Of a DNA stretch of 38,679 bases, positions 16,150-23,624 are shown piece after piece; position 1 is the first letter of the stretch; every line of letters starts with the position of its first letter. The notes below the pieces were generated by a model, which saw only the letters and a program-made list of their open reading frames with translations, did not search any database and was not told the DNA's origin. A program made the position numbers and the translations under genes. The stretch is from JAKZSU01 sp047517485 (GTDB lineage Bacteria > Pseudomonadota > Alphaproteobacteria > UBA7887), in assembly GCA_047517485.1 (NCBI GenBank), contig JAKZSU010000180.1:1-38679 (forward strand). Direction: 5' to 3'.

Positions 16150-17115
16150 TCACAACACCTCTTTATTGATGACATTCTCCGCGGTGAGCTTGCCGTCGAA
16201 GCAGTCGACGACGTTCTTCGCCGCCCAATAGCCCATCCGGTAGATCGATTCGACCGACACCCCGGCGGAGTGTGGGCTGACAAGAATATTATCCAGTGCG
16301 AACAAAGGATTATCAGGGAATGCTGGCTCAACGACATAGGGATCGATGCCGGCGCCGGCGATCGAACCGGCGGTGAGCGCCGCCACCAGCGCCGCCTCTT
16401 CGATAATGCCGCCGCGGGCGGTGTTGACGACGAACGCGGTCTCTCGCAGCGCCGCCAGTTCAGCCGCCCCAACCATGCCGTCGGTCTCGGCGGTCTTCGG
16501 GCAATTGACCGAGAGAAAGTCGATCTCGCCCAGCACCGCTCGCCAATCGTCGCACGGGGTGGCGCCGGCGGTCACGATCGCATCTTGAATTACATAGGGG
16601 TCGTGGACCAGCACCTTCATTTCCATCGCCACGCAGCGATTGACCAGGCGGCGCCCGATGCGGCCAAAGCCGAGCACCAATACCGTCCGTTCGGCGAGGT
16701 CGAAGGCCGGGCGTTCGTACCGGATCGCCCAGTTGCCCTCGCGCACGGCGCGGTCGTAGGCAACGGTTTGCTTGGCCAGCGCGAGCATCAGCATCAGCGC
16801 GTGCTCGGCGACGGTGACCGAATTGGCGCAGCCGGTCACGCTCAGCGGGATGCCGGCGAGGGTGAGCGACGCCACATCCACCGCGTCATAGCCAACCCCT
16901 ACGCGGCTGACGATCTTGAGGTTCGAAGCGGCCGCGATGATACGGTCGGTGAACGGGACGATGCCCAGAATCGCGGCGTCGTAATTGCCGATATGCTGGA
17001 CGATATTGTCTTCCGACAGCTCGGTAAAGCGTTCGACCTCGATGTCGTCGCGGCCGTCGAAGATCGCCTTCATGCCGGCCGATATCGCCGTCTGCACCAT
17101 GATCCGTTTCGTCAT
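16150..17115 (-). CDS. D-2-hydroxyacid dehydrogenase (phosphoglycerate dehydrogenase-like)
   Basis: This 321-aa NAD-dependent enzyme of the D-isomer-specific 2-hydroxyacid dehydrogenase family reduces or oxidises a 2-hydroxy/2-keto acid. The Rossmann motif is LVLGFGRIGRRLV (about 148-160). The catalytic Arg is in NTARGGII, the Glu follows about 30 residues later, and the His is in SPHSAGVS. There is no C-terminal ACT domain, so it need not be the serine-pathway enzyme. The substrate is not readable. The start at 17115 follows GGGAGGGG. It sits between hpnE and dxs on the same strand, but no link to hopanoids is known. Confidence 0.88.
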   Translation of the reverse strand: MTKRIMVQTAISAGMKAIFDGRDDIEVERFTELSEDNIVQHIGNYDAAILGIVPFTDRIIAAASNLKIVSRVGVGYDAVDVASLTLAGIPLSVTGCANSVTVAEHALMLMLALAKQTVAYDRAVREGNWAIRYERPAFDLAERTVLVLGFGRIGRRLVNRCVAMEMKVLVHDPYVIQDAIVTAGATPCDDWRAVLGEIDFLSVNCPKTAETDGMVGAAELAALRETAFVVNTARGGIIEEAALVAALTAGSIAGAGIDPYVVEPAFPDNPLFALDNILVSPHSAGVSVESIYRMGYWAAKNVVDCFDGKLTAENVINKEVL

Positions 17116-17165
17116 AATCCCCTCCCATATAGGTCGCAATAATACTCATAAACCGTTGGTTATAT

Positions 17166-17194
17166 AAAATATAAAGAAATTTACCATATCGCAA
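17166..17194 (-). promoter_or_regulatory. Possible promoter for the hydroxyacid dehydrogenase
   Basis: On the minus strand TTGCGA (17189-17194) and TATTTT (17166-17171) are 17 bases apart in an AT-rich stretch that stands out from the GC-rich surroundings. It lies 50 bases upstream of the start at 17115. It suggests this gene is transcribed separately from hpnCDE. Confidence 0.45.
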
Positions 17195-17215
17195 TATCAT
17201 CTTGATCGCGCGGAG

Positions 17216-18478
17216 TCACTGATTCAAGCCTTGAGCGATCGAAGCAGCGCGCGTTCCCGACAGGATTGCGCCTTCGATGGTCGCCGGCAATCCGGTGTCG
17301 GTCCAGTCGCCGGCGAGAAATAGATTGGCCAACGGGGTGCGCGCGCCGGGGCGCAGCGCGGCGGCGGCGGGGGTCTGGGCGAATGTCGCGCGGCGTTCAA
17401 TGATGACTCGATGAGCCGCGGGCGCCTCGCCGGTCAGCTCGAACGCGCGCGCGAGATCGGTCCACAGGGTTTGGGCAATGTCCCGGTTGTCGCGCGACGC
17501 CAGCGCGTCGGCGGCGCTGACCGTGATCGAGGCGACGTCATCGCGGACGAAGATCCACTGCGCGGTGCCGCCGACCAGCCCGAGGAACCGCGCGCCGCCG
17601 GGCAAACGCGGCGGCGTCTCAAGACGGAAATGCGCATTGACGATCGCGCGGGTGTCGACCGGGGCTATGAGGTCGGGCAGCAAGCCAACCGCGGCCGGTG
17701 CCGGCAAGGCAACGATGACCGCACCGTCACGTTCTACCGGCACCCGCCCCCGCGTGGTTTCGAGCGCGACCGCGCGGCCGCCTTCGGTCGCGATCGCGCG
17801 GACCCGTTGGTTGAGGTCGAGGGTGGCGCCTTGCGCTTCGAGCCGGGCGACCGCGGGATCGATGAAACACGGCGACAGGCCGACATCGGCGACATAGGGC
17901 CGACACCAGGCTTCGCCGCGGAGAAAAGTCTGGGTCAAAACCGGCCACAGCAATTTTGCCGCGCCTTCGGACGGATCGGTATTCAGCGCCGATGTTGCCA
18001 ATGGCGCCCACAGCCGCCGGTAAACCGTCTCGGGCCGGGACAGTAGCCCGGCGACGGTGTCTTGGTCGCCGGCGAAGGCGAGACGGAACGCCTTGAGGTA
18101 ATCGATGGCGCGGGTGTTGGGCACCCGTCTCGACGGGGTCATCAGCCACCACGGCAGGGGGCCACCGTTGGGGCGCACCACCCAGCTTTCGCCGGTTTCC
18201 AGGTCGAGGAAGGGAAACGCCGCCGGCCCGGTGGACACCAGGCGATCACGCGCGCCGATCGCGTCGAGATACGAGAACGTCGCGCGATTGCCGGCCATCA
18301 CCAGATGGTTGCCATTGTCGATCAGGCGGTCGAGGATCGGATCGTGCAGGGACCGGCAGCGACCGCCGGCATGACCGGCCGCTTCGTGAATGTGGACCGA
18401 CACACCCGTTTTAGCCAAGGTCACGGCGGCCGACAATCCGGCCAAACCCGCGCCGACGATATGCACCGTTCGGATCAT
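17216..18478 (-). CDS. hpnE: Hydroxysqualene dehydroxylase HpnE (FAD-dependent)
   Basis: HpnE reduces hydroxysqualene to squalene. The 420-aa protein has the N-terminal FAD-binding motif VHIVGAGLAGLSAAVTLA followed by the GGRCRSL segment, and a C-terminal FAD motif NLFLAGDWTDTGLPATIEGA, the layout of the phytoene desaturase/amine oxidase family. The ATG at 18478 overlaps the hpnD stop by four bases (ATGA), showing translational coupling. The open frame continues upstream to 19141, but that part is the opposite-phase reading of hpnD. It is the last gene of hpnC-hpnD-hpnE. Confidence 0.94.
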   Translation of the reverse strand: MIRTVHIVGAGLAGLSAAVTLAKTGVSVHIHEAAGHAGGRCRSLHDPILDRLIDNGNHLVMAGNRATFSYLDAIGARDRLVSTGPAAFPFLDLETGESWVVRPNGGPLPWWLMTPSRRVPNTRAIDYLKAFRLAFAGDQDTVAGLLSRPETVYRRLWAPLATSALNTDPSEGAAKLLWPVLTQTFLRGEAWCRPYVADVGLSPCFIDPAVARLEAQGATLDLNQRVRAIATEGGRAVALETTRGRVPVERDGAVIVALPAPAAVGLLPDLIAPVDTRAIVNAHFRLETPPRLPGGARFLGLVGGTAQWIFVRDDVASITVSAADALASRDNRDIAQTLWTDLARAFELTGEAPAAHRVIIERRATFAQTPAAAALRPGARTPLANLFLAGDWTDTGLPATIEGAILSGTRAASIAQGLNQ

Positions 18479-19353
18479 GGTCGGCGGAGATAGGCGATCA
18501 GCGCGATCCCCAGTTTCTCGATCTTGCCCATTCTCACGGGCTCGAGCACGGACTCCCAGCCGCGCGCCGACAATCGATCGAACAGCCGACGATAGATCGC
18601 CATCATGATCACCGCCGGTCGCAAACTCGACGCGTCGTCGCGCGACATCGCGTGGAGCAGGCGCCCGGCTTCGCCATAGTGCCGCGCCGCTTCCGCCGCG
18701 ACCGTGGCGCAGGCTTCGCCGAGTCCGGGGTGAGCCAGCGCCGTGTCGGGATCGTCGGTCTCCATGCTCGCCGCCAGAAGCGCCTCGCGGGGTAGATAGA
18801 GGCGGCCATCTGCCGCGTCCTCGGCGAGATCGCGCAGAATGTTGGTCAGCTGCAGCGCGCGGCCGGTAGCACGCGCGAAGTCGTCGGCATGCGCGTCGGC
18901 GCACCCGAAAATGCGCACCGATTGCCGCCCCACCGCGCCGGCGACGTCGTCGCAATAGGCGATGAGCGCGGCCATCGAGGGCGCGCGGACGGGGCCGCGG
19001 GCGTCGGTCTCCATGCCGCGCAGGATGGCGTCGAACGGCTCGCGGGGGAGGCCACAGCGCGCAATCGGCGCGATCAGCGCCTGGGCGACGATTTGCTCCG
19101 GAACCTCGCCGGAATACAGCCGGTCGAGCGCTTTTCGCCAATCGTCGAGGCCGGCCAGCTTGCTCGCTTCAGGCGCCGGTTCGTCGGCAATGTCGTCGAC
19201 TTCGCGACAAAAGGCGTAGAGCGCATACATCGCGTCGCGCTTGTCGATGGGTAACAGCCGCATCGCCCAATAGAACGATGTCCCGGCGCGCCGGACGACG
19301 TCGCGCGCGCGATCCTCGGCATGCGGATATCTGGCCGCGGCGAGCTCTACCAA
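18475..19353 (-). CDS. hpnD: Presqualene diphosphate synthase HpnD
   Basis: HpnD condenses two farnesyl diphosphates to presqualene diphosphate. The 292-aa protein has the two Asp-rich Mg-binding motifs of the squalene/phytoene synthase family, CREVDDIADE and NILRDLAEDAADGRLYLP, and the SFYWAMRLLP start of the fold. The TTG at 19353 was chosen because GGGAGGGGG lies three bases before it; GTG at 19383 has no such site. With this start the gene overlaps the end of hpnC by 7 bases, and its stop overlaps hpnE by 4. Confidence 0.94.
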   Translation of the reverse strand: MVELAAARYPHAEDRARDVVRRAGTSFYWAMRLLPIDKRDAMYALYAFCREVDDIADEPAPEASKLAGLDDWRKALDRLYSGEVPEQIVAQALIAPIARCGLPREPFDAILRGMETDARGPVRAPSMAALIAYCDDVAGAVGRQSVRIFGCADAHADDFARATGRALQLTNILRDLAEDAADGRLYLPREALLAASMETDDPDTALAHPGLGEACATVAAEAARHYGEAGRLLHAMSRDDASSLRPAVIMMAIYRRLFDRLSARGWESVLEPVRMGKIEKLGIALIAYLRRP

Positions 19354-20237
19354 ATCCCCCTCCCGATCCCCGAGACAACGCACCCGAGCTTAGCCAATGC
19401 CGACAATTCAACGCGTTCGGCGAGGGGGTCGCCGCGACGCAAACGGTTGCTGAGCCGGTGCGCCACCTCGACAATGACCGCCGCTTCCATCCGCATGCGT
19501 CGGTCGGCAATCAATCGCGGCAGCCCCATGGCGACCGCGTTGAGGTCGTCGCACGCGTCGAGACAGCGGTCGATTACCGCGCGCATCGCTGGCGTCGCCC
19601 GGTCGCGGTCGAGATCCTCGATCTCGGCGCCGCAGTCGTCCAGCCAATCGAGCGGCAGATAGACGCGGTCGAGCCGGCGTCGATCGACGCCGCAGTCCTG
19701 CACATGATTGAGCATCTGAAGCGACGCGCAGAGGGCGTCGGATGCCGGCCAGGTCGCCTCGTCCTCGCCGTGCAGGGAGAGCAGAAAACGGCCGACCGGG
19801 GCGGCGGAAAAGCGGCAGTAGTCCATCACCTCGCCCCAGTCGCGGTAGCGCTGCTTGGTGGCGTCTTGGCGAAACGCGCGCAGCAACTCGGCGGCGTGAT
19901 CAAAGGGGATTCCGGTTGCCGTCATGCTGTCGCGCAGGCGCGTCGCCAGTTGGTGCGCTGGATCGGCTGACTTCGCTTCGGTAGTGCCCAGGAGAACGGT
20001 CTCGAGCGCCAGCAGTTCGGCAACCTTGGCGTCGGCGGTCCGTGACGGATCGTCGGCAATATCATCGGCGGCGCGGGCAAAATTGTAATAGGTCACGATA
20101 TGGACGCGCAGATGCGCCGGAAGCAGCCATGACCCGACAGGAAAATTCTCCTCGCCGCGGCTGCGTTGCGGCGCCTCGCGCATCGTCGTCTCGATCGATG
20201 CCGCGGCAGCCTTGGTATGAGAGTGTCTTGAGGTCAC
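19347..20237 (-). CDS. hpnC: Hydroxysqualene synthase HpnC
   Basis: HpnC converts presqualene diphosphate to hydroxysqualene. The 296-aa protein belongs to the squalene synthase family, with the first Asp-rich motif in FARAADDIADDP and the second in LNHVQDCGVDRRRLDRVYLP. The ENFPVGSWLLP segment near residue 30 is characteristic of HpnC. The GTG at 20237 has no clear ribosome-binding site; the ATG at 20183 is an alternative that still keeps the conserved region. It is the first gene of the squalene operon and lies 83 bases downstream of a strong terminator on its own strand. Confidence 0.93.
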   Translation of the reverse strand: MTSRHSHTKAAAASIETTMREAPQRSRGEENFPVGSWLLPAHLRVHIVTYYNFARAADDIADDPSRTADAKVAELLALETVLLGTTEAKSADPAHQLATRLRDSMTATGIPFDHAAELLRAFRQDATKQRYRDWGEVMDYCRFSAAPVGRFLLSLHGEDEATWPASDALCASLQMLNHVQDCGVDRRRLDRVYLPLDWLDDCGAEIEDLDRDRATPAMRAVIDRCLDACDDLNAVAMGLPRLIADRRMRMEAAVIVEVAHRLSNRLRRGDPLAERVELSALAKLGCVVSGIGRGIW

Positions 20238-20268
20238 GATGGTCCATCAATGGTTCGCGGGTAGCTCG

Positions 20269-20295
20269 ATAATACTATCGCTGCCGATCGCGCAA
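20269..20295 (-). promoter_or_regulatory. Possible hpnC promoter
   Basis: On the minus strand TATTAT (20269-20274) lies 15 bases after TTGCGC (20290-20295), 32 bases before the GTG of hpnC and after the terminator at 20319-20360. The spacing is short, so support is weak. If real, the squalene operon does not need read-through of the terminator. Confidence 0.3.
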
Positions 20296-20318
20296 CTCAC
20301 AAGGCCAGGGATGGATCA

Positions 20319-20360
20319 ATAAAAAGGCCCCATTTTCCAGGGGGGGTGGAAAAAGGGGCC
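20319..20360 (-). terminator. Strong rho-independent terminator, upstream of hpnC
   Basis: GGCCCC (20326-20331) pairs with GGGGCC (20355-20360), and TTTTCCA (20333-20339) pairs with TGGAAAA (20347-20353), with one A-A mismatch and a loop of seven G/C bases. On the minus strand the hairpin is followed by TTTTTATT. It points toward hpnC and ends a transcript that began upstream, with no protein gene directly before it. Confidence 0.8.
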
Positions 20361-20472
20361 AAGAGTTAGGTGGCGGGTTGGGGGACAAAAGGAGGGTGCC
20401 CGCCACCAACTTTAAGGGAGGTACATATGCGACCTTCGACGACGAGTTGTTCGCGTTAAAGGTCGCCCTCTG
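20320..20472 (-). ncRNA. Candidate three-hairpin small RNA or hpnC leader with anti-Shine-Dalgarno motifs
   Basis: On the minus strand TTGATT (20503-20508) and TATATC (20479-20484) form a promoter candidate with an 18-base spacer. Three hairpins follow. The first has an 8-bp stem, 20459-20466 with 20429-20436. Then comes unpaired ACCTCCCTT (20414-20422). The second has a perfect 9-bp stem, 20399-20407 with 20369-20377, and its loop contains CACCCTCC. The third is the terminator at 20319-20360. CCUCC stretches exposed between and in hairpins recall alphaproteobacterial small RNAs that pair with ribosome-binding sites; family membership is not claimed. It could be a free small RNA or an attenuator for hpnC-hpnD-hpnE. 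Confidence 0.55.
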
Positions 20473-20618
20473 GTCGCCGATATATGGTCAATCGAACGTT
20501 TAAATCAAGTGTTTGTTTTATGTCGAAAGCGAAAAATTTTGCACTGCCATAATTATGGCCTCATGCGGGCCATACGCGGCGCGATCAACAATATGTTTAA
20601 ATCTTTATTTTCAATTAG

Positions 20619-20957
20619 TTAATGGTTGAATCTGTCATCGTCGGCGATTTTGCGGCCTTGCGGTGTAAGTCGGCATACCAGCCAGTCCGGCTTGATCGGG
20701 TTGGTGATCCAGCTTTCCGCCCAACCCTGCTTTACGCAGCTCCGAATCGTGCGCGGCGAGATCGCCCCGCCGACCTCGTCGAACAACGGTAGCTTGCCCG
20801 CCGGTTGACCCAGGCCGCGCCGCAGATACCGCAATTGCCCGCGTGTCGGCCTGATCGACGGCGACGCATTTGCTCGGTCGGCTTGGCGCCGCTCGGCGAA
20901 GTGTTCCCCGATGGCGAATTGCCGGTGTCGGCGGTCCTCTCGGACTCCTCCGGCCAC
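20619..20957 (-). CDS. Small conserved protein with possible DNA-binding fold, overlapping the Sel1 gene
   Basis: The last ~75 residues read as a coherent domain: TRGQLRYLRRGLGQPAGKLP, then SPRTIRSCVKQGWAESW, and IKPDWLVCRLTPQGRKI. I recall this kind of segment as a standalone small protein in alphaproteobacteria; it resembles a winged-helix layout, but no function is established. A GTG at 20957 lies 7 bases after AGGGAGG, giving 112 aa. It overlaps the 3' part of the Sel1-repeat gene by 226 bases in another frame. Either the genes truly overlap, or a frameshift has split one longer protein. Confidence 0.55.
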   Translation of the reverse strand: MAGGVREDRRHRQFAIGEHFAERRQADRANASPSIRPTRGQLRYLRRGLGQPAGKLPLFDEVGGAISPRTIRSCVKQGWAESWITNPIKPDWLVCRLTPQGRKIADDDRFNH

Positions 20958-22126
20958 TTTTCTTCCTCCCTCCAACACTCGATCGCCACGGTTGCCGCGC
21001 GTGCCGCGGCGACAGCCTGCTCCGATGTGATCACGCCCTCCGACGCGGCGGTATCATACGCGTGTCCGTTAATCTCCAACAAGAGGTGAATGAGTTCGTG
21101 GCGCAGGACAAAACTGACCCGTTCGGGTTCGCCGCGCAGCTGGGCAACATCGTCCGGTTCGATATTCGGCACCATGACGCCAATCACCCGGCCGACCCGG
21201 TCGATCACCGCGGCGCCCAGCAAACTGCTGCTGACCAGGGTCGAGACCTGGAAATAGCGCTGGTCGACGCGGTGCAACGCGGGATCGGAAGTCACCCTTG
21301 TGTCGGTGGTCTCCACGATCAGGTTCTTCTTCTCGTCGAGACCAAAGCCGACGACGGTAACGCGCTCGCCCGCGGTGATCGGCGTCTGGCGCAGCAGAAG
21401 CGGCTCGGTAATCGCCGAGCCGGTGGAGATCAGAGCCAGCCCGTAGAACCGGTCGGCGGTGACCAGCTCGGCGGTAAGCGGGTTTTGACCTTCCAGTCGC
21501 ACGGTCATTTCGCGGCACGCGACCGCCGCCTCGGCGTGGGTGAGGATCAACCCCTCGGACCCGATGGCCAGGCCACTCGCCAGGCGGCGGGGCAGCATTA
21601 CGCGTTTGACGCGCGCGCGCAGCGCGACGATGATTTCACCCGCGGCTTTCTGCGCTTCGGTGATCTGCGCGGACGTCATCTTGCGGGCCACGATCAACCG
21701 GTTGTTGGCGGCATCCTCGTTACCGGCGGCGGCGAGCTCGAAGTACAGAAAGGCCTCGCGAAACGAACGGTCGAGGCCGTTGCCTTCGTAATAGAGCAGG
21801 CCGAGATAGTTCTGCGACTGCGGATGCCCTTGGCGCGCGGCCTGGAGATACCATTCGGCGGCGATCTCGTAATTCTGCAAAACACCCAGACCCTGGGCGT
21901 GCATGAAGCCGTAATAGAACTGCGCCTCGGCGACCCCCTCGTCGGCTAGCGGCTTGAAGAACTCGAGGGCCAGGTCGTAATCGCCGAACTGGTAAGCCTT
22001 GGTCGCGGCTTCGAGCTGCTCGCTCTGAATGTCGTCGATTTCCTGCTCGAAAGCGAGGGTCGGGGCGGTGCCTATTACCCCTGCCACGAATAAGACGGCC
22101 AGAGTTGCGATTACCTGTTTGAGCAT
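20732..22126 (-). CDS. Sel1-repeat protein with degenerate trypsin-like domain
   Basis: The 464-aa frame begins with a signal peptide (LKQVIATLAVLFVAGVIG). Sel1-type repeats follow at about 40-150 (AQFYYGFMHAQGLGVLQNY; SQNYLGLLYYEGNGLD). Residues ~170-360 look like a trypsin-like fold: GLAIGSEGLILTHAEAA sits where the catalytic His is expected, and SSLLGAAVIDRVGRVIGVM sits where GNSGGP would be. The Ser motif is missing, so it is probably a pseudoprotease, an exported scaffold rather than an enzyme. The last ~50 residues are Arg-rich, overlap the small gene at 20619-20957 and look like shadow coding; the native C-terminus may lie earlier or in the other frame. Confidence 0.75.
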   Translation of the reverse strand: MLKQVIATLAVLFVAGVIGTAPTLAFEQEIDDIQSEQLEAATKAYQFGDYDLALEFFKPLADEGVAEAQFYYGFMHAQGLGVLQNYEIAAEWYLQAARQGHPQSQNYLGLLYYEGNGLDRSFREAFLYFELAAAGNEDAANNRLIVARKMTSAQITEAQKAAGEIIVALRARVKRVMLPRRLASGLAIGSEGLILTHAEAAVACREMTVRLEGQNPLTAELVTADRFYGLALISTGSAITEPLLLRQTPITAGERVTVVGFGLDEKKNLIVETTDTRVTSDPALHRVDQRYFQVSTLVSSSLLGAAVIDRVGRVIGVMVPNIEPDDVAQLRGEPERVSFVLRHELIHLLLEINGHAYDTAASEGVITSEQAVAAARAATVAIECWREEEKWPEESERTADTGNSPSGNTSPSGAKPTEQMRRRRSGRHAGNCGICGAAWVNRRASYRCSTRSAGRSRRARFGAA

Positions 22127-22256
22127 GAAATATCGGTCCGGAATAAGGCGTTTCCAGCACTTTAGGACCGCAATCCTGATATCCGGTTAACACCGCCAAT
22201 TTACCTCCCGGAGATGTGCCGGTATCATGTCGGCAACGCTTTCATGGGAGGTAGAC

Positions 22257-22736
22257 ATGACCACGCCCGCCAAGACGCCGCCGCCTGTCGGCGACAAGAA
22301 TTACCAATTCACCGTGAGCCGGGCCGAGAGCGCGGCGTTCGAGACCGATGGTCTGCGCGAGGAATTCGCCTATCGCGATCTCGGGGTGTCGGACGCCACC
22401 CACGGCGAGATTCATGCCCACATCATCAAGGCGAAGCACCTCAACGGCGGACACAACGGATTGCACCGCCATGTCGTCGATTTTCAGTTCGCCATGGTGC
22501 TCGAGGGCTGGGTGAGCTTCTTCTACGCGGATCACGGCGAGATCAAATACCAGAAAGGCGATACCGTGACCGTCCCCGGCAATACGATGCACGAGCTGCG
22601 CGACTATTCTGAAGATTTGGAGTTGCTCGAGATCACTATTCCGGCAATTTACGACACCGTGAAGCAAGACGGCAGTCACATGCCGACCCCGGGCCAAAAG
22701 GAGCGGATTGGCGAACGTGTGGCGGGCGCCAAATGA
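22257..22736 (+). CDS. Cupin domain protein
   Basis: This 159-aa protein has a single cupin barrel. The first motif is GLHRHVVDFQFAMVLEG (about 71-87) and the second is KGDTVTVPGNTMHELRDYS (about 109-127). His residues in both could bind a metal, although the first motif is HRHxxxxQ rather than the usual HxH with Glu. The ATG at 22257 follows GGGAGGT. It overlaps the hydrolase gene by four bases, so the two are co-translated. The substrate is unknown; in such operons cupins are often dioxygenases, isomerases or sensors of small acids. Confidence 0.85.
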   Translation: MTTPAKTPPPVGDKNYQFTVSRAESAAFETDGLREEFAYRDLGVSDATHGEIHAHIIKAKHLNGGHNGLHRHVVDFQFAMVLEGWVSFFYADHGEIKYQKGDTVTVPGNTMHELRDYSEDLELLEITIPAIYDTVKQDGSHMPTPGQKERIGERVAGAK

Positions 22737-23608
22737 CCGCAAGCACCGGCACGATTTGGCGCGACTACGACCAGGGTGGGCTCGACGCCCAGTACAACAA
22801 CCGCAAGCGGTTTCCCGACTATGTCGAGCGTTTCGCGGCGTGGGCGGACTGGAGCGCGGCGACCCGCGAGAACATCCCGGGACGGCTGGATGTCGCGTTC
22901 GGCGACCAGGCGATGGAGACCCTCGATGTTTTTCCCGCCGATCGCCCAGGCGCGCCGATCCACGTGTTTATTCACGGCGGCTATTGGTACTCGCTCGACA
23001 AGAACGACTATTCCTATGTCGCCCAGGGCATGGCGCCCAACGGGGTGACCACGGTGGTCAACAATTATACCTTGGCACCGCATGCCGATATGGACGAAAT
23101 CGTTCGTCAAAACCGGGCGGCGGTGGCGTGGGCATGGCGCAACGCGGCCGATTTTGGCGGTGATCCGAGCCGACTTTATGTCAGCGGCCATTCCGCCGGC
23201 GGCCATTTGGCGGCGCTGATGTTGGCGACCGATTGGCCGGCTTTCGGCGACGGCTTGCCACCCGATCTGGTCAAGGGCGCGTGCGCGATATCGGGCTTGT
23301 TCAAACTCGAGCCGATCCGCCTATCGTATCTCAACGACACCCTCAAGATGACCCCGGAGATGGCGGCGCGCCATTCGCCGGCGCTGCTCGACTATCCCCA
23401 TTCGGCGCCGCTGTTCATCGTCGTCGGCGACGACGAGTCGGTCGAATATCATCGCCAATCCGACGCCATGGCGGCGCGCTGGCGGGCGCTCGGTTACCCT
23501 TGCGAACACATCGTGCCCGAAGGCCTCGACCACTTTGCGATCGTCGACACCTTGATCGATCCCGAAGCTGATCTGACCCGACGCCTGTTGGCGGCAATGC
23601 CCTGGTAA
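22733..23608 (+). CDS. Alpha/beta hydrolase, kynurenine formamidase/esterase type
   Basis: This 291-aa cytosolic hydrolase has the oxyanion-hole motif HGGYWYSLDKND (about 84-95), the nucleophile elbow SGHSAGGHLAAL (about 147-158), a charged acid region (VVGDDES) and the catalytic His in LDHFAIVD near the C-terminus. The HGGYW form is typical of the kynurenine formamidase/carboxylesterase branch. The start codon overlaps the cupin stop as ATGA. With the cupin and SDR genes it forms a three-gene unit likely to process one small organic substrate; no kynurenine-pathway partner is in the window. Confidence 0.87.
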   Translation: MTASTGTIWRDYDQGGLDAQYNNRKRFPDYVERFAAWADWSAATRENIPGRLDVAFGDQAMETLDVFPADRPGAPIHVFIHGGYWYSLDKNDYSYVAQGMAPNGVTTVVNNYTLAPHADMDEIVRQNRAAVAWAWRNAADFGGDPSRLYVSGHSAGGHLAALMLATDWPAFGDGLPPDLVKGACAISGLFKLEPIRLSYLNDTLKMTPEMAARHSPALLDYPHSAPLFIVVGDDESVEYHRQSDAMAARWRALGYPCEHIVPEGLDHFAIVDTLIDPEADLTRRLLAAMPW

Positions 23609-23624
23609 AGAGGAATTTTTCAAT

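Larger units (their letters stand above)
20238..20618. other. Gene-free stretch between hpnC and the small gene at 20619
   Basis: No protein gene of normal size is seen in these 381 bases. They contain the candidate hpnC promoter, the terminator and small RNA described separately, and an AT-rich stretch (20500-20618). That stretch is more AT-rich than anything else nearby and probably holds the promoter of the RNA. On the plus strand a 10-codon frame (20427-20459, MRPSTTSCSR) follows a perfect AAGGGAGGT, but that motif is simply the complement of the RNA's anti-Shine-Dalgarno segment. Confidence 0.6.

Noticed and set aside
18479..19141. N-terminal extension of hpnE by ~220 residues
   Set aside because: The extension is an Arg-rich reading of hpnD in another frame; the ATGA junction at 18475-18478 gives the real start.
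20427..20459. 10-codon plus-strand ORF with a perfect ribosome-binding site
   Set aside because: The AAGGGAGGT is the complement of the anti-Shine-Dalgarno motif of the minus-strand RNA; the T-tract terminator fits the minus strand, and the peptide resembles nothing known.
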